Assembly (NCBI GenBank): GCA_037074765.1
Contig: JBAMDO010000574.1
Coordinates: 62,001 to 126,000, forward strand
DNA from: Mansonella perstans
Lineage: Eukaryota; Nematoda; Chromadorea; Rhabditida; Onchocercidae
Direction: 5' to 3'
DNA: 64,000 bases
A program made the translations under genes and the position numbers. The notes beneath the pieces are model-generated. The model was given only the letters and a program-made list of their open reading frames with translations, did not search any database and was not told the origin of the DNA. How positions within the stretch are numbered: the first letter of the stretch is position 1; each line of letters starts with the position of its first letter. Below, in pieces: positions 22,173 to 35,520 of the stretch.

Positions 22173-25100
22173 ATGACCAACAAAACCGACTCACAGAGTG
22201 ATCAATCTTGGAAGGAAAACCTTAACCTGCCACCTAAAGATCTGCGTTTCAAGACAACAGTTAGCATGTTTTGACTGCTAAAGTTACTGCCTTTTATACT
22301 TTTATAGTTCAGTATAATTCCTAATGAATTTTTAGGATGTGACGGATACAAAGGGTATTGAATTTGAGGATTTTTGTTTAAAACGACCGTTACTGATGGG
22401 AATTTTCGAGAAAGGTTGGGAAAAGCCGAGTCCAATACAGGAAGCATCCATTTCGATTGCATTATCAGGTATTTTACTATTCCAGTGATGTTGAATTTTT
22501 TCAGAATTCATCACTCGATAGTTAGCAAAGGAAGAAGTAGTGAAAAACTAATTCCGATTCGTTTTTTTGTAAAACAGCAAGCAGTTCAGTTTTGAGGGTG
22601 TGCAAATCCATACTATGGATTTTCAGCGGTCTTTAAAATCATCTGAAAAGATTTTCAGGTCAAGATATACTGGCACGCGCAAAGAACGGTACAGGTAAAA
22701 CAGGTGCTTACTGTATACCTTGTATTGATAAAATCGATGTTGAGAAGAAATATCCGCAGTCATTGATCATTGTACCGACTAGAGAACTAGCATTTCAAAC
22801 CTCCAATATTTGCGTCGATTTGAGCAAACACTTGAATTTGAAGGTTGGTTTTGAAAAAATTTTTGAAATAATTTGATAAGTAACTATATGGTAGCATAGT
22901 ATTTTGCCACGGAATAGAGAAGTAATGACCCAACTATAAAGATGAGGCAACTAGAAGAAAATAATTGTCATAGCCCAATTATGAAACATTGTTTGAGGAT
23001 TTCTATTATGGCAACCATATTAGCTGCCTGTGAGATGGGAGAATATGTTTCATTATGTAAATTTGTCCACATTGTTTTGCAAAATCTAGGCGTCTTTTTC
23101 TTAAAAGCAGTAAAAGCTTATAAATTTTTGATAGTAAGATCGCCGACATTTGATTGTTTTGCCTGATTTGATGAGATTTTGTGTGAGTCTTTTCAATGAT
23201 CTAGATGTATTATGCAACACACCATTTTGACCTTTTCAAATGAACGCAGTATTGAGTGACTTGATATTCTGGATAATAGCTAAATAATGGTTATTTCATC
23301 TTGATTGGAGGACTTCTGTGTTAGAGTGTGACCCAGTTTATATTGATGCTGATGTTCGCAAAGTATGAATATATACTTTAGGTAATGGTTACTACAGGAG
23401 GTACAGAGCTTCGTAATGATATCATGCGTCTGAATGGTACTGTTCATATCATTGTGGCTACTCCTGGCCGTATTCTTGATCTTATGGATAAGGTGAACTT
23501 TCATGACTTTCTCGGTTAAAAGGAAAAGTTTCGAGTAAAATTTTCAGAATTTCAGTTAATCTTGAAAACAGCGAAAACATTGTCAAAGGTGTTTTTAAAG
23601 CACCTCACTGTAGAGGCTGAGAAGCTATGTTTTCTAAAATACCACGTATCGATTTATCGTCATCATTCTTACCAAGAACTTGCTTCTTTTATTGATAGAG
23701 ATTGTCAGATTTTTGTTACCAACAACTCTGCGTTAAATTAGAACTGAAGTTTAATATATGACTTTGTAACATCGTGCAGTGAGTTGGCGTCCCCGATAGT
23801 TTGGTATTTTTTGGGAATAAAATTTGATATATTAGTTAATTTTTTCAGAATGTTGCTGATATGTCGCATTGCACAACGTTGGTATTGGATGAAGCTGATA
23901 AGCTTCTTTCTCAGGATTTCCAAGGCATTTTAGATCGCGTCATCAAATTTCTGCCGCCTGATCGTCAGATCATGCTTTATTCGGCAACATTCCCGTTAAC
24001 AGTGGCAACATTCATGCAGAAGCATATGAGGAACCCGTATGAAATTAATCTGATGGAAGAATTGACGCTGGTCGGTGTTACACAGTATTATGCTTATGTG
24101 CAGGAGAAACAGAAAGTCCACTGCTTGAACACGTTGTTCCGCAAGGTTCGTTATCCTCTTTGTGCTACTTTCGGCACTTTAATGGAAGTAAGATAATAGT
24201 AGCTACATTTTCAAAACTTGATCTAAATTTAAACATTGTCTCACATTTCTTTAATTCAATCAGCTGAACTGTCACTTGCCGATAAGATGGGTTTTTACTG
24301 CCGTGAATAAACATGGGCTAATGTATCTAGAGCAGGTTTTTTTCTTGCCTCATTGTATTTTAAATTATTTCATTTTTAGTTATTATTTGAACTTTTCAGC
24401 TTCAAATCAACCAGTCTATAATTTTTTGTAATTCAACACAACGTGTGGAACTTTTGGCAAAGAAAATCACAGAGATAGGCTATTCCTGCTATTACATTCA
24501 TTCACGTATGGCACAGGGTCATCGTAATCGTGTTTTTCACGATTTTCGCAAAGGAGCTTGTCGTAATTTGGTTTGCTCTGATTTGCTTACAAGAGGTATC
24601 GATATTCAAGCCGTGAATGTAGTCATCAATTTTGATTTTCCGCGCAACGCCGAGACTTACTTGCATCGTATTGGACGGTATTTATTTCGCTCTTTTTTTC
24701 AATTTGACTATCCTGTGCGCAAGTGTCATATCTCTGTTTAGAAGTGATTTTTTTACGGTTCCCATTCCAAACCGTCACCTTAGAGAATGAGGTGAAATAG
24801 CGGGATCAGTTTATTGCTGGATTAGCTCTCTTCATGGTGTATATTATAAAAAATATTTCACAACGTAACCGTTTTAATCTGCCTTTGATTGCTGTAATTA
24901 AGATATAGGTGAGTAGGAATGATAATGTTTCAGTTCGGGTCGCTTTGGGCATCTTGGTATTGCGATCAATCTTATCACTTACGAGGATCGCTTCACTCTT
25001 CGACGCATTGAAGCCGAGCTGAGGACTCGCATTGCTCCAATTCCAAAGGTCCATTCTTTATTATTTTTCTGCAAATTTTTCCGAACCTTTATTCATTTAC

Positions 25101-25309
25101 GTAGCGTTTCTTCTGCTTTTTCTGTTAGAAAGTATCTTCTCCGATGTTTCTTTAAATTAATTGCTACGCAAATTGTTTCTTCACTATGTGCAGTTTAAGC
25201 ATGTTATTGTTTTCAGTCAGTAGATCCGAAATTGTATGTAGCCGACTATCAAATCGTTGACGAAAATGGCAGCGAAATGGTTGGGTCTTCTAAGCAAATG
25301 GCTGCATAG
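22173..25309 (+). CDS. cgh-1: DDX6/CGH-1 DEAD-box RNA helicase
   Basis: Eight exons, 432 residues: 22173-22259, 22336-22468, 22659-22843, 23382-23492, 23849-24145, 24400-24677, 24934-25048, 25217-25309. All helicase motifs are present in order: GTGKT at 84-88, PTRELA, TPGR, DEAD at 186-189, SAT at 217-219, IIFCNS, TRGID and HRIGRSGRFG at about 360. The block [15 protein letters not shown] and the tail [11 protein letters not shown] identify the DDX6/Dhh1/CGH-1 subgroup rather than eIF4A, and length matches C. elegans CGH-1. Known role: an ATP-dependent RNA-binding protein of P-bodies and germline granules that represses and stores mRNA and promotes decapping. The ATG is 42 bases after a TTTTAG acceptor. 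A consensus donor (GTAAGT) lies 4 bases after the stop codon, which suggests an intron in the 3' UTR. Confidence 0.97.
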
Positions 25310-28170
25310 GCGGTAAGTAGAAATATTTTTGAAAAATCATAGTTTTGTTTTATTAATCTTTACTTGTTGAAGTTGGAAAATATCGGATCTTAATCTGAAT
25401 GATTAAATAATTAATGCGGTTTGAGAGAAAATATAAAAATGAAAAGACGGGCCAGCGGTTTTATGAAACACATCAGCCGTTCACAAAAAAAAATAGCTTT
25501 GGGTTGACCTGTGTGTGCAACTGTAATTAAATTTTTTAAGTACCTTTTCTTTTAGCGAAAGATTTTGAAGTTAAGTTATGTGATGTAAAATTTATCTGTT
25601 TTAGGTTTTATGATGGTACTGCATTTTTCTTTTTATTTTGATCTCCTTATTTTCGATTTATTGTGTTGTTTTGATTCATCTTATCATCGCTATATGTAAG
25701 TTCTCCCTTCATTTATTTTTTATATCTATTAATGCAACTAGCTAGATGTTTTCCAAATTAGAAATAAAATTAGAAGGTTAAGTTTGCTCATGAGTTTTTT
25801 TTTTTCAGGTCTTATAGACAATTCTTGTTGTTAATATTTTGGCACTTAATGTTCCTTGATAGTATCCAAGTTTTTTCAGGTTCATATTTCAATCATTGAG
25901 CAGTACTCGTCATGAGCGTGGAAACCGGTTGTATGTGCATATAGTTTTGTTTCTGACTTTCAGCATGTCTAATATTTTGCTTTTTTATTCCACAATTTTT
26001 ACCTGTTTAATTTTTGTTGATTGCCGTGTTCATTTTAATTATACACGTTAGTTTATTATATTTGATAACTTTCGGGTGCTATTCTTTTATGTCGATTTTT
26101 TGTAAATGTATGATGAGGAATTTTTCGCCCTCAATCTTTCTCTAGAAAAGTTTTAAACCGCTAAGGGCGGTAATAATATTAAAAAGAGATTCTGAAAAAT
26201 TGTAGTTTTAAGAGAGATTCATCTAATTATGTTTTTAAAGGCGTAAAGCTTTTATCTTATATAGCCTTCTTGATCGCCTCAATCCAGCACATTTTAACAT
26301 ATATAAGTGGTACGGAAGCATGAACCAATCTTCGGGCTGAATGCTTCTGTTTCAGGTGAGCGCTTTTGCAGATTTTTTTTTTACAAATCAAATTTTATGG
26401 AAAGGTATGTTCGATTAGCATTTAGTTTGATATGCTTAAATTTGCTACAAAAGGTTTTTAGTGTTTAATCTATCAAAAATATTCAATTTGATGCTTATGT
26501 CTTTTCTAATGCATGCGAAATGTCTGTGTTCTTTATCGTTACTTTTAATACTTTTTATCTGCTTAAATTTTTTTCAGGTTCTTTATTATATTTTGTGCTG
26601 TAATGCCGTGAGCCGTTTACCATCCCCGGCTCTTGTCAAATATTCATCCTAATTATACGGCATTTCGTGTTTTATAAGTTTTTATTTTACATTTTTCTTC
26701 TTTGTTTTTTAATTGTTCAGTGTTATATTAAGTATGTTAATTAGGTATGTTAATTGCATCACTAAAAAGAGGACTGCTTTTTGGAATGAAAAGCATTGTT
26801 TATAATTTTATCACTGTTTCATTACTTTATCTCATACACTCCAGAAAGGCTGAGGAGGGGTTTTTTTAGAGTATCATGCTTCTAATATCTGACAAATATA
26901 TTATAGCAGTTGTTTGTTTTTGTGAATCAAATCAGAAAGCAACGATTGAAATCTCTGTTAAGGTGTGAATTCTTTTTTTGAAAGGGACATTTTATTAATG
27001 GTTATTTTGCATTTGAATTGTTTTTTGTTCTATTCATTGAGCTGCAAGTCCCATTATCTAGCTTTACAATATGCGGCTTGCAAAATTCTTTCGATATTTT
27101 ACCGGCATCTGACATAGAAGCCGCTGCTGTCTCAATAGGTATGATTTCAAATTCAGGAATTTTCATTCTTTACCCTTTTCCTTTCATTAGCAATCTACCC
27201 CATGTTTGTTTTCTCTTTATTCTCAGTTTTCCGATTTTTTTCCTTACATCTTTTTTTCACAGTCGTCCCTAAATTAAAATGACGTATTTTTCCGGATTAT
27301 TCTACATTCTTTTTCTTACATTGTTCTCTTGGATTTGATTATGAACCTCGCTTTGTTCAAGTAATGTATTTGTAACTGATGAAAAATTAAGGTTTAAAAA
27401 AAAAAAAACGTAGCGCCCGCATTCATTCACATTTTTTGGCAAGTGTTTGATGGTAACAAATAAATTATGCGCTACAAATTTGTTCAATCAGTTTTCCTAC
27501 ATGTCAGGTTATATATCACAGCAGATTATTTTTACAGTTACTTTGGAGGTAATACTTTGTGCTACCCGCATTTCATGTTATCCAGGCTCTTGTCACGCCA
27601 TTATCACGAAATTCCTTTTTGTTCAATAGAATTTAGGTTGATATTTAGTAATTTTCACTAGTGGTACAAACCGTTATCTTGCCGGTACAAACCCGAGATA
27701 AAATATAACAATGTTTACAAAGATAAGGAAATAAAGAGGATAACATTCCAACTGAGGGATGACTGATCACAAGGTGTGCCAATTTTTGAATTAGTTTTTT
27801 TAACTGACGGTTGAGTAAGAGAACCGGGTATAAGTTAAGTGTATTTATCTTTCAAACTAGTCAGATATGCAATTCACATCCTCAACTTAATTTCCACTTT
27901 ATTTTGTAAGGAACTAGAAATTTAAGAAGGTAACAAATTGGCGAAATAAACAGGAATCAAGATACTTCAACTTACGAAAGCTTAGGCAATTTCCCCACAC
28001 ATCTGCATAATATCAGGAATATTCATTCCATTCGAATTCAATTTTAATGCATTAATTCCAAAGTTTTCTTTAACAGAGGACATTTCACGTAGTTTGGAGG
28101 AGCAGAAGTCTTGTATTCCTATTGAGCAATTAGAGAATAAAACAACAAGCAAAAGCAGAGAATAGTAATT
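25310..28170. other. 3' flank of DDX6/CGH-1; probable spliced 3' UTR, no further gene seen
   Basis: Begins with GCG then GTAAGT just after the helicase stop. Several good acceptors follow on the + strand (about 25880, 26355 and 26579), which could define 3' UTR exons. The patches at about 25880-25928, 26580-26650 and 27045-27140 are less AT-rich than the rest, but none gives a convincing protein. The right end is the 3' flank of minus-strand FAM136A, so the two genes are convergent. Confidence 0.5.
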
Positions 28171-29711
28171 TCACTTTAAAAATCTTTGGTAGGAATCAAA
28201 TAGTCGTTTCCGGATATTCGGCAGCAATCCAATATGGTTGTCGACACAGGAACATGCACAACTGAAATGAATATTTTAATGCTTCGTAGAATTCCTGTTC
28301 TAAAAAACCAAACGGCAACTTCAGGAACAAAAAATCGGAGATTTACGCAAAGGATGTTAATCAAATAATTTGGAGGATTACGTTCAAAGAGAGAAAGCAA
28401 AGAAAAAAAACTGGTTACTTTGAAAGATGTTCATTGAATTCCTTGCTTTGGGTCTCAGTATACTTTGCGGGATCTGGACCAAATTTCTGCGTTGCTTTAT
28501 CTAAACATGTCATTCCACAACGATTCAATTGTGCCTTCAATGATTTAAAATTTTTTTGAAATCAAAGCACTTGAGATAAAAGCAAAAAGCCAAGTCAATA
28601 TCGTACGTTTTTCTAAAGAGTAATTAAGGTTAATAACTGCGAATAGTTACCAATAAACTGCATTTTACCGTAATAGTATGCAATCACTAGAACTGCGTCA
28701 GTTAATAAAGAGATGAAGTGCTATTTGTCTTCCCCAAAATTTTTATTGTAAACAATATCTTAAGTGCTATTATTCTCGTTAAATCTTCTAGTAAATATCG
28801 TTGAAATTTATAAAGTATACACACTGAATTCATAAAACTTGTTCTGTATAAAGTAATTGTGACTTAATTTTATTATCACCTGTAAATCGTCAAGTTCTTT
28901 TTGCAAAATATTAGTTGCATTTTTGACAGGTTTACTGCAACTTTCAACGCAACTCTCCACAACTTCGCGACTCATACTCCTATCGTAGCAGTCTGATGAA
29001 CAAACGAACATTTTCTTATGTATTCCTCTCAAATAACTGAAAGAAGGTCTTTTAAAAAAAAAAATTTTAATTTAAATTCCCACTTTAAAAATACATTTGA
29101 AATGATTTAAAAAGAAAAAAACGGTTAATAAACCAATACCACTGCTGATAACTGATGCATTTATCTCAATAAATCCTGGGAAATTCGAATCCTGTTTTTT
29201 ATGTAAAAAGTACAGAATCTTTTAGTATTTTTTGAAATTTATTAAATATATAGTTTACGAATATTTTTATCTATAAATGTGAAAAATTCTCATCAAATCT
29301 ATTAATATGATTATTTTTATAATACAGATATGTATGTTGTATTGAAGTTTTTAACAAACACCTGGAACATTTCATGGAATTTATGGCCATTTTTATCACA
29401 GTTATAATGTAAGGTTACTTTATCAAATAAGGAGAAGCAAAGGCTTATTTTGTACACATAAGTTTTAAGTAATTTTATCTGCGCAAATATAACAGAATGT
29501 TAAATGATTTCTTTGTTTTTTATTGCATTTAAGTATTAATTAATTTCACTAATGGTAGAGATATAGACAGAATTAGCAGATATTTTAAAATTTTATTGTA
29601 TATATTAAATTAAATATGAATATATATGTACCTTTGATCGATCTCATCAATCAATGCATCTACTGCTTCTTTCATACGTTTCTCCGCTAAATTCATCTTG
29701 TTAAAACCCAT
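28171..29711 (-). CDS. fam136a: FAM136A-like mitochondrial CX3C protein
   Basis: Four exons on the minus strand, 147 residues: 29632-29711, 28880-29036, 28419-28534, 28171-28261. It aligns along its length with FAM136A (138 residues in human, DUF842): an acidic helical N-terminus, MFVCSSDCYDRSM, VVESCVESCSKPV, then LNRCGMTCLDKATQKFG and CSCVDNHIGLLPNIRKR. Four Cys-X3-Cys pairs are visible (39/43, 56/60, 85/89, 119/123), the pattern used for oxidative folding in the mitochondrial intermembrane space, where the mammalian protein resides. No presequence is seen, as expected for that import route. The exon starting at 28534 uses an AAG acceptor. An in-frame ATG also occurs 5 codons downstream. 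The frame is open upstream of 29711 back to an acceptor at 29772, so a short N-terminal extension cannot be excluded. Confidence 0.9.
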
Positions 29712-30039
29712 ACGTGTAACTTGTGTGGTATATGATATCAAAAGTAAGTCTTGTAAGAATATCAACCTGAAAATCTTAACCTTTAATTAGAGTTCATAAT
29801 AGTTTGTAATGTATAACACGCAATTGATGATACATCCTCAAAACTCGCCCAATTAGATAAATGTAGGAAAAAAGAAATTCATTGTGGGCCGTATATTATG
29901 TCGTTAAAATTTGAATCGTTTAAATTAGATGTTAATTAAGAGATTAATTGAAGTGATCATTAGTTTTGTTCGTATTATCGTTTTGTGATAGTAAAGGAGT
30001 AAAAAGGAAAAAAACTGCATTTTCAGGAATATATTGGAA
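29712..30039. promoter_or_regulatory. Compact divergent intergenic region (FAM136A / kanadaptin)
   Basis: Only 328 bases separate the two divergent start codons. Likely acceptors (TTTTCAG reading leftward near 29773, and TTTTCAG ending at 30026 reading rightward) narrow the shared upstream region to about 250 bases. A bidirectional promoter is inferred from this spacing; no specific factor site is recognisable. Confidence 0.5.
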
Positions 30040-33000
30040 ATGGGTACGAATATATTGGAAATGAATATGAACGACTTTAAAGCTCCATTACTGGAAGAAA
30101 AGAATAAAAAAGTGATCTTTTTCGTACTAATTTCCACAAAGATTAATGATTATTTAATCGAATTTATATCATTGGATATTTTCGAAGCTATACTTTGTAT
30201 ACTTTGTTTAGATATAGTCAAATATCTAATGTAATCAACATGTAGGTTATATCAACTAATATATTATGGTGTGCATGTTTGCACAAAATCAAATGTCTGA
30301 AACCTTTTGATGTTTCACGTGTGATACATGAACTCTTATAGCTGACAGTTCTTAGCTGCAAGTTTAATTTCACTCTGATATAACAGGCTAAATGTTTTCA
30401 TTTAGATATTTTTTTTTATCTTTTAGGATACAGTGATTGATACCGTTGAGCCGATAATGTCCATAACTCAGCCTGATTTGAAATATGTTCCACCATCATT
30501 TGCTGTTGAGCCATCAGATGACATTCATTATGGCTTCGAAGTTATTAAAAATGGTACCGTAATTGAGAGCATTGATTTTATGAAACGAAAAGCTGAAACA
30601 TTTGTTGTCATCGGTCGGTTACCATCATGTGACATACAATTGCAGCATCCAACTATTTCAAGGTACGAGTTTATTTCTTTCTGCAAATTTGTTGTAAAGT
30701 CATTGCACAAGTTTTCCTTCATTGATTCGTACTTCATCTAATTAGTTTACATTCTTGTGCATATTGTTGGAAAACTATACTTCCTACGTTTCGATATTAT
30801 CGAGCCCTCTCAAATATAATAAATGTTGCGGCAGAATGTTCACTCTCGAGTTCGTCAAGTCCCTAGTTTTGGAAGTTTTTCACGTGTTTATTATTTTTAA
30901 CGTTGTCCTTTAATTCGTAGGCATCATTGCATACTTCAATATGGTGATGATGTAACGAATCGAACCGGTAAAGGATGGCATATTTATGATTTGGGTAGCA
31001 CGCACGGTACCAAACTAAACAAAAAAAAGATCCCATCGAAACAGTTTATTCGAATACGCGTTGGGCATGTTGTGCAATTTGGAGGTGTGCTTTTTTTTTG
31101 CAGGTGGAGGGTGTTTATTTGCTTTCCATCTTTGAGAACTCCTAAATCCTCCTAATTTGAATTATTATAACTTATTTTTCAGTATTTTCCTCTAGAAAGG
31201 TAAAGCACAAACTAAATTTTATGATTAATTGGTCTAAGTTTTTGGGATTTGAACAACTCGATTTTATTTGATGGATTGTTATATTCAACTTGTAAATCCA
31301 CTTTCTTTTCATTGCAATGAGAATTTCTTGAAGGAAGTAGCAGAATTATGACTTTATTTGGTCCAAACTCGGACACTGAAAAAGAATGGGAGTATTCACC
31401 AACAGAAATGAGACGATTGATCGAGCAGAAGAAACTTTATGATAAAATACAAAGAGAGAAGAAGTCATCAGAAAGTGAAAAAGAGAGTGATGGTATTATG
31501 TGGGGAATGGGTTCGTTGATTTCTTCTTTTCCGGAAACTTTTTGCAAAAGTCCTTTTGTGAAAGTGTCGGAATTTTTTCGGCTCAGTTTGTATGTTTTTC
31601 ATATTCGGAGATTTTAAAGTTTGACAGAAAAGAAGTTAGTTGATTCTTTAGGTTGCAAATGAATATTTTGGTAGATTTGGGTTTTTAAGAAGATACAGAA
31701 GTAGGATCTTGAAAATTAATATGATTGTTATATGCTGCTTTCTTTAAATTGTCTTTTCAGATTATGACGAAGAACTGGCATATGCTCAAGCGCGTGGTGG
31801 CGATGATATCCAAGATCGGGAAGAAAGATATCGTGATGATCCGCTTAAAGTGCTGTTACGGTTTTTTGAAAAAGAAGGTTTCGATATGGAATTTGCATAT
31901 GAAGAAACAGGTGCAGGGCAAAATCACAAGTGGATTTGTTCTATTGAGTTAGTTTATGTTTATTATTATTTTTAAATTTCAGTGATTTACTGCAGTATTT
32001 TTTCTCGTTTTGAAAAGGTCTTGACTTAATTATTCAGATTGCCTGTTGATACAGCAGCTGGCCAGTCATTATCTGCATCAGCGGTATGCAGTACAAGCAA
32101 AAAGGAAGCTCAGATGTTGTGCGCCTTCAATGCTTGCAAAATCTTAGGTACTTCGAAATTTTGGATCCAGTAAAGAAACTTTTTTATTGTGGGATTTATA
32201 CTATCTTCTTTAATGTTTTCTTCAGATTTTGTCCGAATTTTTAGAACTTTTTTTTTCTGCTTGTCATCTTCTTTATGTTAACTTTTAATAGATATGCATG
32301 ATATTCTGTTTCGGTCGAATGAAGCCAGAAGGAGGGCTAAAAATTTAGTAGATAATGATTATTATGATTCCGATGACGACACATATTTGGATCGAACAGG
32401 TCAAATTGAAAAAAAGCGTGAAAAGCGACGGCAGCGTGCTTTGGTTAGCTGTCTTTTGCCATTCGCAAATAATAGAAAAAGAAACGGTTTATGTTCATAG
32501 CACTATTAAATATTTCCTGCGTTACTCTTTAAAATAGAAACTTTCTAATCTGCAAATATCAGGAAGCGAAGGGTAAAGGTACAGCGGAAATAGAAACATT
32601 CGAAACTTTGATGAAGAAGATTGATTCAACAAATAAAGAATTATGTGAGACAGAGGCTCAGCTTGCAGCGTTTTCTAAGGAAAGGAAGGAATGGGAAAAT
32701 GATGAAAAAAATGATGACGATGATCTCGATAAATTTTGCAAAAAACTGGGATACTCCAATGGCGAGAAAGATAGCGTGGCTGTAAGTTTAGTTTTGTTTT
32801 ATTTTCAATCAGTTTTTTAAGCAATTTCAGATTTCAAAATTATTTTAATATGTATTCTTTGCGACATATGTTTTCTGGAGGAATGAACTTAGTTTTTTGT
32901 TTATAGTACAAAGTGCATAATATATAATATGCTTTAAAATGCTTATCAATCTGTATTTTGATCTCATCATTTACAAAAAATTCGGAGCAATGTAGCAGAC

Positions 33001-34294
33001 AATTTTGTTTATAGGTGAAGATGGAAAAATCTATTTTGCGACATCGTTTCGTAGCTTTGAAGCTTGAAAAAGAACGATTAGAAAGATTGGCCAAAATAGC
33101 AGAACCAGTAGAACTGCCAACATTGAAAATATCATCAAATAAGGTGGCGAATTATTTTTTCGAATTAAGGTTTTAAATAGTTTTGATATTTTCGGTTGGG
33201 GATTTGAAAATTTTTCTGGTTCTTGGAGGTTAAGCTCAAATTTTTAGGATAGTGAACGTGCTGTCAGTTCTTTATCGGCCGCGACAATGAAGAAACTGAT
33301 GAAAATGCGACAGACCAAAAGATCACTTCCGAAAGAAAATGAGCGAAACGAATCATTGGAAATGGAATTACCATCAGATGCATTCATCAGAGAAACCGCG
33401 GACCAGTTACTTTTTACAGCAGAAGTTGAAGTTGAAGATGATGAAAAAGCAATTGACCGTTCTGATGACAACTCATTTAGTGTTCGGCGAGATTTTGCAA
33501 GGGAAACTGATGATGTTAGTGGAAAGATTTCTTTTTAAATTAGACGAACTACATGGCTTGATCAATTTTATTGGTTGTTTTGTGATAGCCTTTTAAAAGG
33601 GCTTTTCCCATTTTATGATTTTAGAATTTCAAAATTCTTTGAACAATCAGTGTTTCTCTGATTTTTCCAAAATAATTTTGATTTTAAGGAATCCAATATC
33701 CCAACAACATCTGTAGTTGTTTCGAACATAGAGAAGTTATCTGAAGAAACCGAAAAGAATGAAACAGAAATAGTTCCGCCAACTACGGCACAAGAAGTAC
33801 CGCAGAATGTGCAGCGAATCGTTTCGGCTGAAAAGCAATTATCGATAATAAAAGATGATAGGTCTTTAAAACGAAGACGTATCCGAACCCGTGATATAAC
33901 AGTATCGAAGCAGCAAAAGGTTTTTATATTATTAATCGAGTTATTGGCAGTGAGTGTACCCTGTAATACTTTTTAGAGGGAAGTTTATATATTTGAAGTT
34001 CTTCATTTTAAATTTTGAATTCAGTTTGAAATGATCAAAGTCTTATTAAACTCTTTTTAATTGCTCGACCTTTAATTTATATTGATTTGTTAACATCGTG
34101 CATCCATCTGGATAACACAATTTAATTTATGTATAGTGTATTTCTCAGATAGTTTATATGATTCATTGCAGAGCACTGATTACGGTGAAGGAAGTGCTAA
34201 CAAAGATGAGGATTACATCATGTGGTTGCCACCAGAAAACCAAAAAGGTGATGGTACAAATGCACTTAATGCAAAATTTGCTGGAAAATATTAG
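30040..34294 (+). CDS. slc4a1ap: Kanadaptin (SLC4A1AP) homologue: FHA domain plus dsRBD-like domain
   Basis: Twelve exons, 688 residues: 30040-30111, 30427-30662, 30921-31084, 31334-31510, 31761-31947, 32038-32147, 32292-32443, 32563-32781, 33015-33143, 33248-33514, 33689-33919, 34172-34294. An FHA domain spans about 60-163 (FEVIKNGTVIES, GRLPSCDIQLQHPTISRHH, LGSTHGTKLN, VGHVVQFGGSSR). A kanadaptin-type double-stranded-RNA-binding fold follows at about 242-315 (PLKVLLRFFEKEGF to KKEAQMLCAFNACKIL), then a long acidic and Lys/Glu coiled-coil region. Kanadaptin was first reported as a partner of the kidney anion exchanger and later as a largely nuclear protein linked to splicing complexes; FHA domains bind phosphothreonine. 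The ATG follows a TTTTCAG acceptor by 13 bases. Exon 1 (donor AAA/GTGATC) is the least certain; without it translation could begin at 30457. Two exons use AAG acceptors. Confidence 0.92.
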
Positions 34295-35520
34295 AAACTA
34301 GAGTAGTATGAATGTCAATGATAAGTAATGGTCGTCATATGAAACAGTATACGAAACTTATTAGTTACGGGTATTTGGGAAAATAACAACATGAAAAGCC
34401 TTAAATAAAATTTAAGCTGTCAATTAAATTGCACTTCAAACTATTTTTTCTGCAAAACCAATATTCTTCAGAAATTAAGCGTCTTATCACGTTATTTAAA
34501 TTGTTTGATAATGTTTTGTTTTGTAAAGTATATACAAATAAATATTTCTGTCATTGTTTTTACTGAATGTTTTATTGGAGGAAATCAAAAAAAAAACTTG
34601 AGTGATTTTAAACTTTCTCGCATCACTTTGATGCTTGGCTGAAAATTCGTGGAAGTGTGACTTAAATTCAAACTTGGAATTATGATTTAAACTGAGACAT
34701 ATTTTGCATCATTTTAACATAGCTACTTTATATAATAATCTTAACATAGCTCTTTTATATATTTGTATCAGTTTTCCTTTCTGTTCCCTCTGTTCTTAAC
34801 AAATAAACATGCTGTTCTGTTAGGCACTTTTTTTGCTTTGGAAAATGAATAAGTGTTAGGATAAATTTATTGGGCATGAAAAGTTGTTACATGGATCTTA
34901 GACAATAGAATAGAGTTGTCATTTTGTGAGAAGTTCCCCAGTTAGAAATACTGCAAAATTTATAACAGCGCATTATGTTCACAAATTTGAGAAAAAAAAT
35001 ATTCAATTTCGAATTAATTTACTGTAACAATAAAAGCTTGTAACAGCAAAAAGCAAATTTCAGATCACAATTCACATAGATATGCAAATGCAAACATTGT
35101 ATAACTCAGATCACAATTCTCAGAGATATGCAAATGCAAACATTGTATAATCATTTACAGCAATATGGAATGAATTTCAGGATTTGAGAATGATCAACTT
35201 TTTCCCTAAATTCTTGATTTGCCGAAAAATGAGATTGAAGAAAAAATCTGAATTAACAGACTGTTCGGTAATGATAAAAGAAGCATGATATGTGCTTATG
35301 TCCTTACTCAAAGCTCATTTAATTGCACAAAAATGAGAATGATTATCTTATTGCTATTATTATTAGCCGACTGCTGTGGTTATTATTAGTTTTATCAAAG
35401 GAAACCATGAGAACATTGCAAATCCAGCAAGATATTCGTCGGAGAAATTATAATGATTTCCTCACGTAACTTCGAAATTTGGCATTTGAAAAGATTAGAA
35501 GATGAAATTCGATGAACTTT
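34295..35520. other. Convergent 3' region (kanadaptin / acid phosphatase)
   Basis: Contains the 3' ends of two converging genes. Possible poly(A) signals for kanadaptin (AATAAA near 34404 and 34537) are present. The only structured element is a 46-bp direct duplication at 35061-35150. No exon is seen. Confidence 0.6.
35061..35150. repeat. 46-bp direct tandem duplication
   Basis: CAGATCACAATTC at 35061 and again at 35107, each followed by GATATGCAAATGCAAACATT. The two copies differ at a few bases. The ATGCAAAT word is the octamer sequence, but its position in a 3' flank gives no reason to call it regulatory. Confidence 0.8.
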
